A DNA stretch of 64,000 nucleotides from contig OY726572.1 in assembly GCA_963383645.1 (NCBI GenBank), forward strand, positions 67,277,738 to 67,341,737, written 5' to 3'. This DNA comes from Muscardinus avellanarius (Eukaryota > Chordata > Mammalia > Rodentia > Gliridae). The translations under genes were made by a program, and so were the position numbers. Below the pieces are notes generated by a model. The model made no database searches, had not been told where the DNA came from, and saw only the letters and a list, made by a program, of their open reading frames with translations. This document shows, in pieces, positions 11,259 to 21,430 of the stretch (within the stretch, counting starts at the first letter, position 1; each line of letters opens with the position of its first letter).

Positions 11259-11430
11259 GCCAGGCCTGACAATCCCAGTACTTGGGAGGCTGAGACAGGA
11301 TGATTGTGTTTTCGAACCCAGAGCCTGTTTCAAAATAAAGAATAAAAAAAAATAGAAATAGGGCTGTGGGTATAGTTCAGAGGTAGAATGCCCCTGGGTT
11401 CAATCCCAGTACTGCAAAAAAAAAAAAAAA
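11259..11430 (+). mobile_element. Type I SINE with left-half deletions
   Basis: AAGCCAGGCCTGACAATCCC (start of the left half shortened), then TTTTCGAACCCAGAGCC (centre shortened), full right half and A14. Confidence 0.88.
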
Positions 11431-11515
11431 TCTATTAATCAATTTTATACTTCATATGAAGCTCTTATGTGATTTTGTAGTATTAGGCACTGATCATTTG
11501 AAAACTACTGGTCAA

Positions 11516-12060
11516 GCCTGCCGAGGGGTTAGGCTGTTGCCAGGGCCAATGGCCGGCACTGGAGCCTGCTGTGAGGCAAGGCCGGTGCTGAGGCTTCCGA
11601 GGCCGGATCAAAGCCTGCCGAGGGTTTAGACCGGGGCTGGGGGCCAGCGAGGCCGTCATCAGAGCCTGCTGTGAGGCAAGGTCGGGGCCTGGTCCTCCGA
11701 GGCCGGGATAGGAGACTGCCGAGGGGTTAGGCCGGTGCTGGGGCCAGCGAGGCCGGGATCAGAGCCTCCCGAGAGGCTAGGCTGGTGCTGGGGCCTCCAA
11801 GGCTGGGATCGGAACCTGCCGAGGGGTTAGGCCGGTGCTGGGGCCAATGTCCTGCATCGGAGCCTGCCGTGAGGCAAGGCCACTACTGCGGCCTCCGAGG
11901 CTGGGATCGGAGCCAGCTGAGGGGTTGGGCTGCTGTCAGGGCCAGTGAGACCAGAATTGGGGCCTCCTATGAGGCAAGGCTGCTGCTTGAGCCAGCGAGG
12001 TCTGGATCAGTCCACTGGGTAGCCAGGCCACTACTGGGGCCGTCAAGAGTGGGATCGGTA
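11516..12060 (+). repeat. 50-bp VNTR array of copy A
   Basis: Unit anchors (GCCGAGGGGT or GCTGTGAGGC types) fall at 11520, 11568, 11617, 11668, 11718, 11768, 11818, 11866, 11916 and 11966. The two unit types mostly alternate, giving a period near 100 bp. Units are about 70% GC in an AT-rich region. Confidence 0.9.
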
Positions 12061-12390
12061 CTTGCAACGCGGCATGCACTGAGAAATATGGCAGAAAATA
12101 TAAATCAGATGCTTCCCCTAATCAACAGGAAGAGGTTGAGCTATAGAACGGGCCCTATAGTGAAGCAACTAATGTGACCAATCAGAGGGTATGGAATAGT
12201 GGAGGACAGAGCCTCTTTAAAACGCAGGAATCACCAAACAAGCATGGGATCAAGGGAGGGGGAGGGAATGCAATGGGGGCTGGATGAGGGCTAATTGGAT
12301 GATGTGTGCTTGTATATCCTCTAAAGTCTTGTACTCCGATGTGAATGATATATGACTACAATGCACCAATTAAAAATAAATTTAAAAAAA
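11516..12390 (+). mobile_element. Composite VNTR retroelement, copy A (5'-truncated)
   Basis: Flanked by a perfect 16-bp TSD GAAAACTACTGGTCAA (11500-11515 and 12391-12406). It begins inside the VNTR (GCCTGCCGAGGGGT), carries about 11-12 units of roughly 50 bp (spacings 47-51), then a tail of about 310 bp ending in ACAATGCACCAATTAAAAAT and an A-rich run. The last VNTR units (ATTGGGGCCTCCTATGAGGC, then GCCAGGCCACTACTGG) match the last units of the copy at 21852-23604, and the tail from AGCCTCTTTAAAAC onward is homologous. It keeps about 150 bp of tail (roughly 12060-12210) that copy B lacks. The insertion splits an older hAT-like fossil. Confidence 0.85.
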
Positions 12391-12689
12391 GAAAACTACT
12401 GGTCAACTGGGTTGTACAGCTCTGCCTCATGTTGATAAATTTCATTGATATCATATTTGTTCAAATCATTAGCAGTCTCAATAAGAAAAGTTTATAAGCA
12501 CTGGTTATCTGTAGGAGGGCAACAGGCCATATCACTGAAAATATAAATGGGCAGCAACAGTAAATCTGATATATGTAGTACAAACAATAGGCTAGTTTAT
12601 CTATAGAACACAATAGTAAAGATGGACATAAATCAAATCATAATCAATAATAAAATATCACTATACATTAGAATGGGCAAATAAAAAGC

Positions 12690-12912
12690 TCTAAGGGTAG
12701 GGGAGGAGAAAGACTGAGGTTCACTGATGGAAATACTACCATCGACTATGTGTATACGTGTGAATGTATGTACAGGTCACTCTTGGTACTCTGTATTGGG
12801 AGGAAGGGAAATGGGGAAGTGGGGAGCCACCAGGTGCTGTGTGCATTGTCAACACGATTTACATTGTGATGTGAGATTATAATACACCAATAAAAGCACA
12901 CACAAAAAAAAA
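12690..12912 (+). mobile_element. Young L1 3'-end fragment (5'-truncated)
   Basis: AGAAAGACTGAGGTTCACTG through GGGAGGAAGGG, ACACGATTTACATTGTGATG and ATAATACACCAATAAAAGC with an A-rich end. It matches the 3' part of the L1 at 48180-48835. Its terminus resembles the composite-element tails. Confidence 0.75.
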
Positions 12913-13019
12913 TAGTGACAACACCAAATGCTGGATACGGAGAAACAGGACCACTAAAACATTACTGATGGGAATAAAAAACAATACAGCCACAAGGGGA
13001 AATAGCTAAAAATTATTTT

Positions 13020-13228
13020 TAAAAAATAATGGCATATGCTTATAATATCAGTAGTTAAGAGGCCAAGACAGGAGGATCACAGGTTCACAGCCAGCCTCAG
13101 CATTAGCAAGGCCCTCCACAACTTAGCAAGACCTTGTTTCAAAATAACAATATAACAGGAGTGGGGGGGGTGTAGCTCAGGGGTAGAGTCCCCTGAGTTT
13201 AATCTCCAGTACAAAAAGAAAAAAGAAA
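13020..13228 (+). mobile_element. Type 0 SINE
   Basis: AATAATGGCATATGC start; G8 run in the right half; GTTTAATCTCCAG end. Confidence 0.85.
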
Positions 13229-13734
13229 GAAATGACAACTTATATAGGAAAAAATACAAAAATCTGTACAGAAATGTTCATAGAGGTTTTATTGATTGTA
13301 GCCATGAAAGGTTTTTTTCTCCTTCTGAGACTAAATATGTGGTGTCTTTCAACACCAATTTTCTGATACCCTACTGGTGTTCTACAATTAAATTCAGTTC
13401 TGAATTGAATTTAACTTAACTCTACTATTTATATTCTCTACCAATTTAACTCCACTGCTTAAATTCTTCACTACAATTAAATTCAATTCAAAATTTAATT
13501 TAATTTAATTTAATTCCACTATTTCCTGGAGTTAGTGTCAGACTCCACAGGTTAAGGGTTTAGTCCCATAAGACTTCAGACACAAGTCACAAATGAGATG
13601 CTCACATTTCTGCCCAGCTGACTACAAATTCTGGTGTTCCTAAGACCCTCCACCCCCTCAAGCTCAATAATTCATAGAACCCAAGAAACCACCTTTACTT
13701 ACTGTCACTGATTTATTATTAAAGATACACCTCA

Positions 13735-13944
13735 CTGGGCATGGTGGCGCACGCTTGTAATCCCTGCGCTTGGGAGGCTGAGACAGGAGGATCACACGGG
13801 TTCGAAGCCAGCCTCAGCTACTTAGTGAGGCTCTCAGCAACTTAGTGAGACCCTGTTTCCAAATAAAATATAAAATAGATCTGGGAGTGTGGCCCAGAGG
13901 TAAAAGGCCCCTGGGTTCTATCCCCAGTACCATACGCACAAAAA
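13735..13944 (+). mobile_element. SINE intermediate between type I and type II
   Basis: Has the type II linker (TTTCCAAATAAAATATAAAAT) and GGGAGTGTGGCCC, but keeps the type I centre (CAGCTACTTAGTGAGGCTCTC) and B-box (CTGGGTTCTATCCCCAG). Useful for subfamily ordering. Confidence 0.9.
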
Positions 13945-13956
13945 GGATACAGCTCA

Positions 13957-14168
13957 GAGCCAGGTGTGGTGGTCCACGCCTGTACTCCCAGCACTTGGGA
14001 GGCTGAGACAAGATAAACACAGGCTTAAGGACAGCCTCTGCAATGTAAGACTCTCAGCAACCTAACAAGAGACCCTGTTTCAAAATAAAAAACAAAAGGA
14101 GGTTGGGGTATAGCTTGGAGGTAGAAGGTCCTTGAATTCAATCTCAAGTACCACCCGCTGCCCAAGAA
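13957..14168 (+). mobile_element. Type 0 SINE
   Basis: AGCCAGGTGTGGTGGTCC start; GGTTGGGGTATAGCTTGG; diverged end CAATCTCAAGTACC. Confidence 0.88.
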
Positions 14169-14625
14169 AACATACATCTCAGAATGTATCTAAAAAATAG
14201 GAAAGGTAAAGAGAGCAAGGTATGACATGAAGGGTGAGATGCAAGAAGCTTCCATGTGCCTCCAGAATCAACATCCTCCCAGCACCTCACTTTTCACCAG
14301 CCTATCTTTTAGCCAATCAGTCAAAACTCGGTTCAAATGTCATAGGCACTGTTGATTAAATCACTGAATTCAATCTTTATGCCCTCTTCCCTACTCAGAG
14401 GTTGTAACAGAACTAAAAACTACAACCCTCTTATGTCTTGGTATTTCTGGTGGTCAGCCCCTACCCCAAAAGCTACCTGGGGACTCACCAGGAATCATCC
14501 CAGCACAGACCCAGGTGTCATTGAAGCAGGTTTGTTTTGACTAACAAGGGATGCTTCTAACAGAAAATTTCAAGGATTGTAGGAGCTCTGTCCCAGGAAT
14601 CAGAGACAAAACCAAATACAATTTC

Positions 14626-15141
14626 TTCTTACAGCATAGCCAAAAAGTAGAAACAACGCAGATGTTCTTCAACAGGCGAATGGTTAAAAACTGTAGCACA
14701 TCATATTATAGATTACTGCTCAGAAATTAAAAAAAAATAAACTATTGCTACAACAATCTGGATGAAACTCAGAGAAGTATGGGAAAGGAATACAATCTCA
14801 ACAGGTCACATAATATGACCTCATTTATACAGCAATTTTGAAATGACAAAGGTTCAAAAATGGAGACTGACTAATGGCTCCTGGGTCAGGGGGAGAACAC
14901 AGGCAGGTGGCTATGATTATAAGAGGCAACAGAAAGAATACTAGCGTTGATGAAACTATTCAGTATAAGGGCTGTGGTGCTCAACACACAAGCCTACATG
15001 ATAAAAATTACATGGTACTAAATGCATATACATAAATGACCAAGAAAATTATAGAACTCTGAAGAACACTGATGGGTTGTATCAATGCCAAGATGCAGGC
15101 TGTAACATTATACTGTAATTTTCCAGGATGTTACCATTAAG
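14626..15141 (+). mobile_element. Old L1 (L1M) ORF2 end and 3'UTR
   Basis: CAAAAAGTAGAAACAACGCAG, here CAAAAAGTAGAAAC then GATGTTCTTCAACAGGCGAA, TGGATGAAACTCAGAGAAG, ATGGAGACTGACTAATGGC and GGATGTTACCATTAAGAGG are in consensus order. Confidence 0.8.
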
Positions 15142-15143
15142 AG

Positions 15144-15350
15144 GAACCAGGTGGTGCACGCTTGTAATCCCAGTACTTGGAAGGCTGAGATAGGAGGATT
15201 GCAGGTTCAGGGCCAGCCTCAGTTACTTGGTAAGGCCCTCTGCAACTTAGTGAGACCTTGTTTCAAAATAAAGAATAAAAAACAGGACAGGGGGTGTAGC
15301 TCAGAGGTAGAAAGCCCCTGAGTTCAATCCCTAGTACTGCAAAAATAAAA
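15144..15350 (+). mobile_element. Type I SINE
   Basis: ACCAGGTGGTGCACGC start (several bases missing), GGACAGGGGGTGTAGC, A-rich tail. Confidence 0.9.
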
Positions 15351-15361
15351 TGTTAATTGTA

Positions 15362-15404
15362 AACCGAGCATGGTGGCACATGCTTATAATCCCCACGCTT
15401 GGGG
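15362..15404 (+). mobile_element. SINE 5' fragment (type II-like), 3'-deleted
   Basis: AACCGAGCATGGTGGCACATG then CCCCACGCTTGGGG; the rest is missing. Confidence 0.75.
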
Positions 15405-15725
15405 TGTCAGGACAAAGAACTAAGTCAAGTTGTTAAAAGAAAATAAAACTCCATTTAAATCAGTCAAACTAGTTGGGTTTTCAGGGATTTTTGTTTTGTT
15501 TTGCTTAGCTTCAGTGATCAAATTCCTAACTCAATTACTGCCCCGAGTCCTTCTATAAATTTTGAAGGATTAAACTCTATATCATAAAGCTCTGGCCATC
15601 CTACTCTTCTTTTCCTTGGAAAAGAAAACACTCAAGTTCTGAATCCACATTGAAGATTCTAAATAAAATATAAACTCCTGGGCTTAACAGTCTAGTATTT
15701 TCACAGTATTATCTTAACAAGCCTA
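15405..15725. other. Low-copy stretch
   Basis: Nothing recognised apart from short T-rich tracts. Confidence 0.45.
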
Positions 15726-15922
15726 TTTTTTTTTTTTTTTTTACAGTATTGGGGTTGGAATCCAGGGGCATTCTACCTCCGAGCTATGCTCCAGCCCTAT
15801 TTTTTATTCTTTATTTTGAAACAGGGCCTCACTCAGTAGCTGAGGCTGTCTGCGAACCCAGATCCTCCTGTCTCAGCCTCCCAAGTACTGGGATTACAAG
15901 TATGTGCTGCCACGCTCGGCTT
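15726..15922 (-). mobile_element. Type I SINE
   Basis: T18, ACAGTATTGGGGTTGG, GTCTGCGAACCCAGATCC, GCCACGCTCGGCTTC end. Confidence 0.92.
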
Positions 15923-16047
15923 CATTTTTTCTTTATAATACGCCCCTCCATAAGGCTTAAGAGGATGACTAGATTCTACCTTTGTAACAACCCCAAAATG
16001 GCATGGCTTAAATGAAAGATTTGTTTCTTGCTGATGATATGTGTTTG
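15923..16047. other. Short low-copy spacer
   Basis: No feature seen. Confidence 0.4.
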
Positions 16048-16413
16048 TTACGGTTTGAATTAGTGTTTCCCAAAAGTCCAAGGTTAAAGGCTTAGTTCCC
16101 AGGATGGTGCCAGTGGGGCTGCTGTGAACCTTTGGAAGGCAGGGCTGAATGAGGCTCCTCAGGTCCCCGGTGCACCATGAAGGGCTGTGGGGCCCAGAGC
16201 CTTCCTGTGTCTGCGTCCTGCCTCCCGATGTGGACAGTGCGCCCACCATTGCTCCTGCCATCGTGTGCTGCCCTTGCTGGCGGGCCAAAGAATGGGGCCT
16301 CCCAATTTTGGACTGGAATCTCTAGAACCATGATCCAAAATAAACATTTTTTTCTTTATAAGTTTATTACCTCAGGTATTTCATTATACTAATGCAAAGC
16401 TAACTAACACAGG
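16048..16413 (+). mobile_element. MaLR-type solo LTR
   Basis: Starts TGTTACGGTTTGAATTAG, contains AATAAACATTTTTTTCTTTA as its polyadenylation region and ends ACCTCAGGTATTTC..AACTAACACA. These are the paired hallmarks of MST/MLT1-like LTRs. Its interior is unusually GC-rich for this window. Confidence 0.75.
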
Positions 16414-16454
16414 TCCATTATGGGTCAGCAGGAGGCTCTGCCTGCTAATTATCT

Positions 16455-16645
16455 AGAGCAAAAATCAGCACATTTCTGTGATAACTATCTGGATGGTAAA
16501 TATTTTCACCTTTGCAGGACAGATAGTCTCAATCACAACTATTCAACTTTGTTGTTATAGTGCAAAAGCAGTTATAGATAATACATAAGTAAACTTTATT
16601 TACAAAAGCAGGCAGCAAACCACGTTTGGTGCGCGTGCTATGATT
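16455..16645 (+). mobile_element. Old non-autonomous DNA transposon (MER-type)
   Basis: Contains GGTAAATATTTTCACCTTTGCAGG, here in two parts: GGTAAATATTTTC and CTTTGCAGGAC; then TGCAAAAGCAGTTATAGA and AACTTTATTTACAAAAGCAGG. This is the order seen in a common mammalian MER element with GGGTCGGCAAAC termini, which are eroded here. Confidence 0.55.
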
Positions 16646-16721
16646 TTGTTATCAGAGCGCTACAGCTCTTGTAACTGTAGCTGAGGAAAAGAAAACATAA
16701 TGAGGACAAAAACTCTTTCTT

Positions 16722-16898
16722 CCCCCCAGTATTAGGGGATGAACCCAGAGATACTACCTCTGAGCTATACCCCCATCCCTTTTTTTATTTTGAGATAAGG
16801 TCTTAACAAAGTTGCCCAAAGTGGCCTTGAACTTATGATCCTCCTGCCTCAGCCCCCCAAGTAGCTGTAATCATAGGTGTGTGCCACTGCACCCAGGG
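16722..16898 (-). mobile_element. Type 0 SINE
   Basis: CCCAGTATTAGGGGATGAACC, TTATTTTGAGATAAGG, CCACTGCACCCAGGG end. Confidence 0.85.
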
Positions 16899-17009
16899 AA
16901 TGGATGAACTCTTAAAATTTAGCCATACCTAACTTCCCAGGGGAAAGAACATGCAATCACATGTACCTGGGAGGAGAAAATAAGTATTGAGTGGAAACCC
17001 TAATATCAA

Positions 17010-17290
17010 ACTCTATTTCCTTCCACACTTGTGTTTCCTTCTACTGCAATGCCTATCTCTGCTTTTTTTCCTCCAAGTCCAAATCCTCAGTTCAAATGTC
17101 ATGGTCTCCAAAGCCCCTGCCTTTCATCAGCTCTCAAATCACTGCTATCTAACCTTTTTTATATCAAATGTTTCCAACATTAGAAAGTTCAACCTCCTTG
17201 GGACAGATTATTTCTCTCTACATATTCCATAAGACATAGTGCTATTCCTTAAGAAGAGGTTCAGTAAATATCTGTTGAAGGAATAAATTT
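17010..17290 (+). mobile_element. L2 LINE 3' fragment
   Basis: CAGTTCAAATGTCATGGTCTC, read as CAGTTCAAATGTCA and GGTCTCC, then GGTTCAGTAAATATCTGTTG, matching the L2 3' end. Confidence 0.55.
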
Positions 17291-17456
17291 TATCATTGGT
17301 TTCTCTATTTGTTTAAGAGTTTGAAGTCATTTACAAAGGTACAAACAAAATAACATTAAATCAAATTCAAAACAGAAGAGTAATAAATATACAGGACTAC
17401 GGCTTAAGTCTGAATTTGAAGATGACACATGAGCTGCACATCAAGAACTCATGTCC

Positions 17457-18077
17457 GCTGGATGTGGTGGCACACACTTGTTATCCCAGTCCTTGGTAGA
17501 CTGAGGTTCATGGTCAACCTCAGCTACTCAGTGAGGTCCTCAGCAACGCACTGAGACCCTGTTTCAAAAGAAAAATAAAAAATAGAAGCCTGGTGTGGTG
17601 GTGCACACTTGTAATCCCAGCATTTGGGAGGCTGAGATAGGAATATCACAGTTCGAGGCCAGCCTCAGCTACTTAGTGAAGCCCTTGCAACTCAGTGAGA
17701 CCCTGTTTCAAAATAAAGAATAAAAAATGGGCCGGGCGTGGTGGCACACGCTTGCAATCCCCGCGCTTGGGAGGTGGAGACAGGAGGATCGAGCAGGTTC
17801 AAAGCCAGCCGCACTGGCTTAAGAGACCCCGTTTCCAAATTTTAAAAAGTGTAAAATAGGTCTGGGAGTGTAGCCCGGAGGTAGGGCTTCCAGGAACCCC
17901 AGTACCACCAAAAGAAAAAGAAAAAAAAGAATAAAAATTAGGGCTGGGGTGTAGCTCAGAGGTAGAATGCCCCTGGGTTCCATCCTCAGTACCACAAAAA
18001 AATAAATAAAATGGGGCTGGGGGACATAGCTCAGAGGCAGAATATCCCTGGGTTCAATCCTCCGGACCACAATGAAA
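17457..18077 (+). mobile_element. Three-level nest of SINEs
   Basis: Outer copy: left half 17457-17585, right half 18012-18077 (GGGCTGGGGGACATAGC). Middle type I copy: left 17586-17728, right 17930-18008. Inner type II copy: 17731-17929 with hairpin AGCCAGCCGCACTGGCTT. Each insertion point is the A-rich linker between halves. Confidence 0.9.
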
Positions 18078-18502
18078 AAATATGTAAGGGACAAGATCTA
18101 TCTTATCAGTCATAGAACCAATAAAATAAACAGTCCAGATTTGGCAGAGATTTGTTTTAAATGAAGCAAGATATTAACCAAAAGAAAAGGGACCAAACAA
18201 TGCTTTGCTAAACCATAAAGCTAGACTGAAACAAATAGTAAAGAGTAATAATGAGTAAATATTTACGTATCCATAACTTTCTGTACACCAATATGGAAGT
18301 CAAAAAGAATGCAAAAACATCATGTGGCAGTTTGTGACCTTGTAGTTAGAGAAACAAAATCTACACACAGGACATGATACCAATTAGTAAGACTAGACCA
18401 TAACTCAAACAGTTATTGAGCACTTAAATTCCAGATACTGTATCCATACCAAGGACAAAACAGGAATAAGTAAAATACTATTCCTGCTTTCAAGAAACGA
18501 AC
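18078..18502. other. Low-copy stretch, possible ancient repeat
   Basis: 18408-18480 (TTATTGAGCACTTAAATTCC, ACAAAACAGGAATAAG) recalls an ancient L2/MIR-class repeat; the rest is unassigned. Confidence 0.4.
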
Positions 18503-18690
18503 TGCCAGGCATGGCGGCCCAGGCCTATAATCCCAGTACTTGGGAAGCTAAGACAGAAGGATCACAGGTTCAAGACCACCCTCAGCAACTTAGTGAGACC
18601 TTGTTTCAAGGTTAAAAATAAAAATGGGCTGGAAGTATAGCTCAGAGGTAGAATGCCTCTGGGTTCAACCTCCAGTACCAAAGCAAAAAA
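18503..18690 (+). mobile_element. Type 0 SINE
   Basis: ACTGCCAGGCATGGCGGCC start; GGCTGGAAGTATAGC; GGTTCAACCTCCAG end. Confidence 0.88.
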
Positions 18691-19194
18691 AACAAAAATC
18701 TAGTAAAAACACAGGTGCAAGGTTGAATTCGTGAAGTCTGCACATTTAGCTGGGATATGAGCCTTCCAAATTACCTAGGAAGAAACTGGGGGTGATTGAC
18801 AACATATGTCTCTCAGGAATATCAAGAATCTCCGCTATTCCTAGTAGAGACACCAGCAGAACCCGGAACAACACATTATCTCATTTTCTGCTTAGTTTCC
18901 TCCTCGGCCCCGCATGTCAGCTTTTCCTCCAGGAACGTGCGGTGAGTCACAACTTCCCCCACTGGCTCCTTGGCTGAGGTTTCCTGGGCTGCCGCTGATT
19001 GTGGGTGTGGTGCCATGCTCTGCACCCTGTCTCTGAGAGCGCTGATGCGGCAGGATTCCGCTGCGTCAGGCTACTTTACCCTGTACTTTTCCACTGCTTT
19101 GGAATCAGAGTGAGCAAAAGCACAAACCAACTACGAGTTCTGCACTTAGCACTTGCATCAAGCCCCCTCAAATCTTACAAGAACTGTGACCTTG
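18691..19194. other. Low-copy, locally GC-richer stretch
   Basis: 18880-19080 is richer in GC and CpG than its surroundings and contains an AP-1-like GTGAGTCAC (18940). No exon with splice signals and conserved coding could be recognised. A possible regulatory segment. Confidence 0.4.
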
Positions 19195-19210
19195 TCAACA
19201 ACTATCTTTT

Positions 19211-19384
19211 TTTTTTTTTTTTTTTTTTTGGTGGTACTGGGGTTCCTGGAAGCCCTTCTACCTCCGGGCTACACTCCCAGACCTATTTTTACATTTTTAT
19301 TTGGAAACAGGGTCTCCTAAGCCAGCGCGCGCGGCTGGCTTCAAACCTGGCGGTCCTCCTGTCTCTGCCTCCCAAGCGCCGGGA
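19211..19384 (-). mobile_element. Type II SINE, 5'-truncated, young
   Basis: Perfect 16-bp TSD TCAACAACTATCTTTT at 19195-19210 and 19385-19400. Contains CCTGGAAGCCCTTC and GCCAGCGCGCGCGGCTGGC; stops at GCGCCGGGA, lacking the 5' end. Confidence 0.95.
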
Positions 19385-19507
19385 TCAACAACTATCTTTT
19401 AAGAAGCAATATTTACAAGTCCCACCCCACCTGCCAATCATCTGATGTTTAAATGACTTACCCAACTTTATAAAACAGTAAAAGCATAATATTGCACCAG
19501 AGAAAAC

Positions 19508-19757
19508 TTTTTTCCTTTTCATTTTTTTCTTTATTTCTTTTTTTCTTTTTCTTTTAGTGGTACTAGGGATTGAACCCAGGGTCATTCTGCCTCTGAGCTA
19601 CACCCCACAGCCCTATTTTCTTTTTTACTTGGAAACAAGATCTCACTAAGTTGCAGAGGCCCTCATTAAATTGATGAGGCTGGCCTCAAACCTATGATTT
19701 TCCTGTCTTGGCCTCCTAAATACTGGAATTACAGATATGTGCCATCACACCTGGTTC
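19508..19757 (-). mobile_element. Type 0/I SINE with long T/C-rich tail
   Basis: AGTGGTACTAGGGATTG, TTTACTTGGAAACAAG, GCCATCACACCTGGTTC. Confidence 0.88.
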
Positions 19758-20209
19758 ACCAGAGACTTCTAATTCAAATATACTGCCATCACAATAACCT
19801 GAAAGACAAGACAGATGTTTTAAAATCCAAATATGTATATCTGACACACATCAGCTTCATATCCGCTTCAAAACCCCTTATATCAATAAGTAATATAAGA
19901 GACAACTATTTAATTTAAATTAATTTGCTTATAACTTAACTTCAAACAAATTAATTTCTCTGAATCTCAGGTATAAAATGAAAATATTAATATCTGTTAT
20001 TATCATGAAATCATTATGAATCAGTGAGCTAACATATGTGCTATAACTACCTCTAAGCAATACATATTAGTAGTGTCTTTCTTTTTATCCTTTCTCTCCA
20101 CCCCCAGGCAATATATGAGGACAAAGTTTAGGAGAAAGACTATGCTGACTGGTGGGATGGGTTGGTGTGTTGGTGCGTAACTGAGAGACAATGGAGTTCT
20201 TGATAGCAA
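19758..20209. other. Low-copy stretch
   Basis: AT-rich, no feature recognised. Confidence 0.45.
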
Positions 20210-20265
20210 CTTTTTTTTTTTCTTTTTTCTTTTTCTTTTTTCCTTTTTTTTTTTTTGGTGTGTGT

Positions 20266-20311
<46 letters not shown>

Positions 20312-20502
20312 GGGGATGAAACCCAGGGGCATTCTACCTCTGAGCTGCATCCCCAGCCCCATTTTTTTATTCTTTATTTGGAAACAGGGGCTCATTGGGT
20401 TGCAAAGGGCCTCAATAAATAGCTGAGACTGTCCTCAAACCTCGATCCTGTCTCAACCTCCCAAATGCTGGGATTACAAGCGTGCGCCACCACACCCGGC
20501 TT
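20210..20502 (-). mobile_element. Type I SINE with T-rich tail and (TG)n
   Basis: T/C-rich tail (20210-20256), TG run (20258-20307), then TACTGGGGATGAAACCC and CCACACCCGGCTT end. The microsatellite sits where the A tail would be. Confidence 0.92.
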
Positions 20503-20667
20503 CTGACAACAACTCGAGTTGAATATAAAATATCAGTCTACCATTTCTTCATTTGAGCTGAATTTAGCTCCAAAAGTGGGTCTAATTACATGAATATGTT
20601 TGTAACATGATTAATGGTAGTATCAGAAGTAAAACTGGTTCAACAGAAGGGAAAAGGTGTCAGATGA

Positions 20668-20874
20668 GCCCGGTGTGATGGTGCAGTCTTTGATCCCAGT
20701 ACTTGGGAGGCTGAGACAGCAGGATCGCAGGTTCAAGGACAGCCTTAACAAGTAGTGAGACTCTCATCAACCTAGTGAGACCCTGTTTCCGAATAAAAAT
20801 AAAATCGGGCTGGGGATGTAGTTCAGAGGAAGAATGCCCCTGGGATCAATTCCAGGTAGCTCAAACAAAAAAAT
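20668..20874 (+). mobile_element. Type I SINE
   Basis: GCCCGGTGTGATGGTGC, GGCTGGGGATGTAGTTC, CTGGGATCAATTCC. Confidence 0.9.
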
Positions 20875-20881
20875 GAAAATG

Positions 20882-21047
20882 TGTTGGATGTGACAGCACA
20901 TAACTCCCATACTTAGGAGGCTGAAACACAAGGATAGCCATCAAGACCCTCAGCAACTTAGCAAGACCTTGTTTCAAAATAAAAAATTAAATGGTCTTGG
21001 GGTAGAATGTCCCTGAGTTCAATTCTTAGAACAATAACAACAAAAAA
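20882..21047 (+). mobile_element. Type 0 SINE, shortened
   Basis: GTTGGATGTGACAGC, left centre deleted, GGTCTTGGGGTAGAATG lacks the A-box region. Confidence 0.85.
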
Positions 21048-21214
21048 GCACCAAAATGTTCTACATTTTAGGAATACTGTAAAAGACAATTAGAACTGTA
21101 CCTAATGACCCCAAACTTAATTTTGTCTCAAATAAAAAATTAGTTTGACATACAGAAAGAAAAATACGCATAGTTAAATATGTTAATAACTGATCACTGA
21201 ACATAGGTATTTTT

Positions 21215-21430
21215 TGTGTCTGTATGTGTGCGCACACTTGTGGGCCTGCATGTATGGTACTATGGATTGAACCAGAGGGTTTCTACCTCTGAACTATAAG
21301 TTATATTCAATACCCTTTTTATTTTTGAAACAGTGTCTCACTATGTTGTAGAGTCTGGCCTGGAACGTGCTATCCTCCTGTCTCAGCCTCCCAAGACTGG
21401 GGTCATAGGTCTGTACTACTGTGCTCAGCC
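21215..21430 (-). mobile_element. Type 0 SINE with degenerate TG tail
   Basis: TGGTACTATGGATTGAACC, ATTTTTGAAACAGTG, CTACTGTGCTCAGCC end. Confidence 0.82.

Larger units (their letters stand above)
10625..12490 (-). mobile_element. hAT (Charlie-type)-like DNA transposon fossil, interrupted
   Basis: 10625-10996, 11204-11258, 11431-11515 and 12391-12490 read as one diverged sequence. It includes ATATCTGGCTCGACAGAAGAC and GATAAATTTCATTGATATC, which resemble an abundant old mammalian hAT-type element as I recall it. The orientation is inferred from that recollection. SINEs 10997-11203 and 11259-11430 and composite copy A interrupt it. No intact transposase frame. Confidence 0.45.
12500..13310 (+). 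mobile_element. Old L1 3' region split by younger L1 and SINE
   Basis: TATACATTAGAATGGGC (about 12663) continues at AGTGACAACACCAAATGCTGG (12914) and ACTGATGGGAATAAAAAAC, as in the ORF2 end of L1M. 12500-12600 is unassigned. Confidence 0.6.
13311..14625 (-). mobile_element. ERVL-class LTR remnant, split by two SINEs
   Basis: 13500-13734 (GTCAGACTCCACAGGTTAAG, GACTTCAGACACAAGTCAC, CTCAATAATTCATAGAACCC) and 14169-14300 (TCCATGTGCC, AATCAACATCCTCCCAGCACC) follow an MLT2-like or related LTR in reverse. Outer limits are uncertain, and 14300-14625 is weaker. No gag or pol seen. Confidence 0.5.

Noticed and set aside
11785..12177. 130-codon + frame
   Set aside because: VNTR of copy A running into its tail; not conserved in copy B, where the tail segment is deleted.
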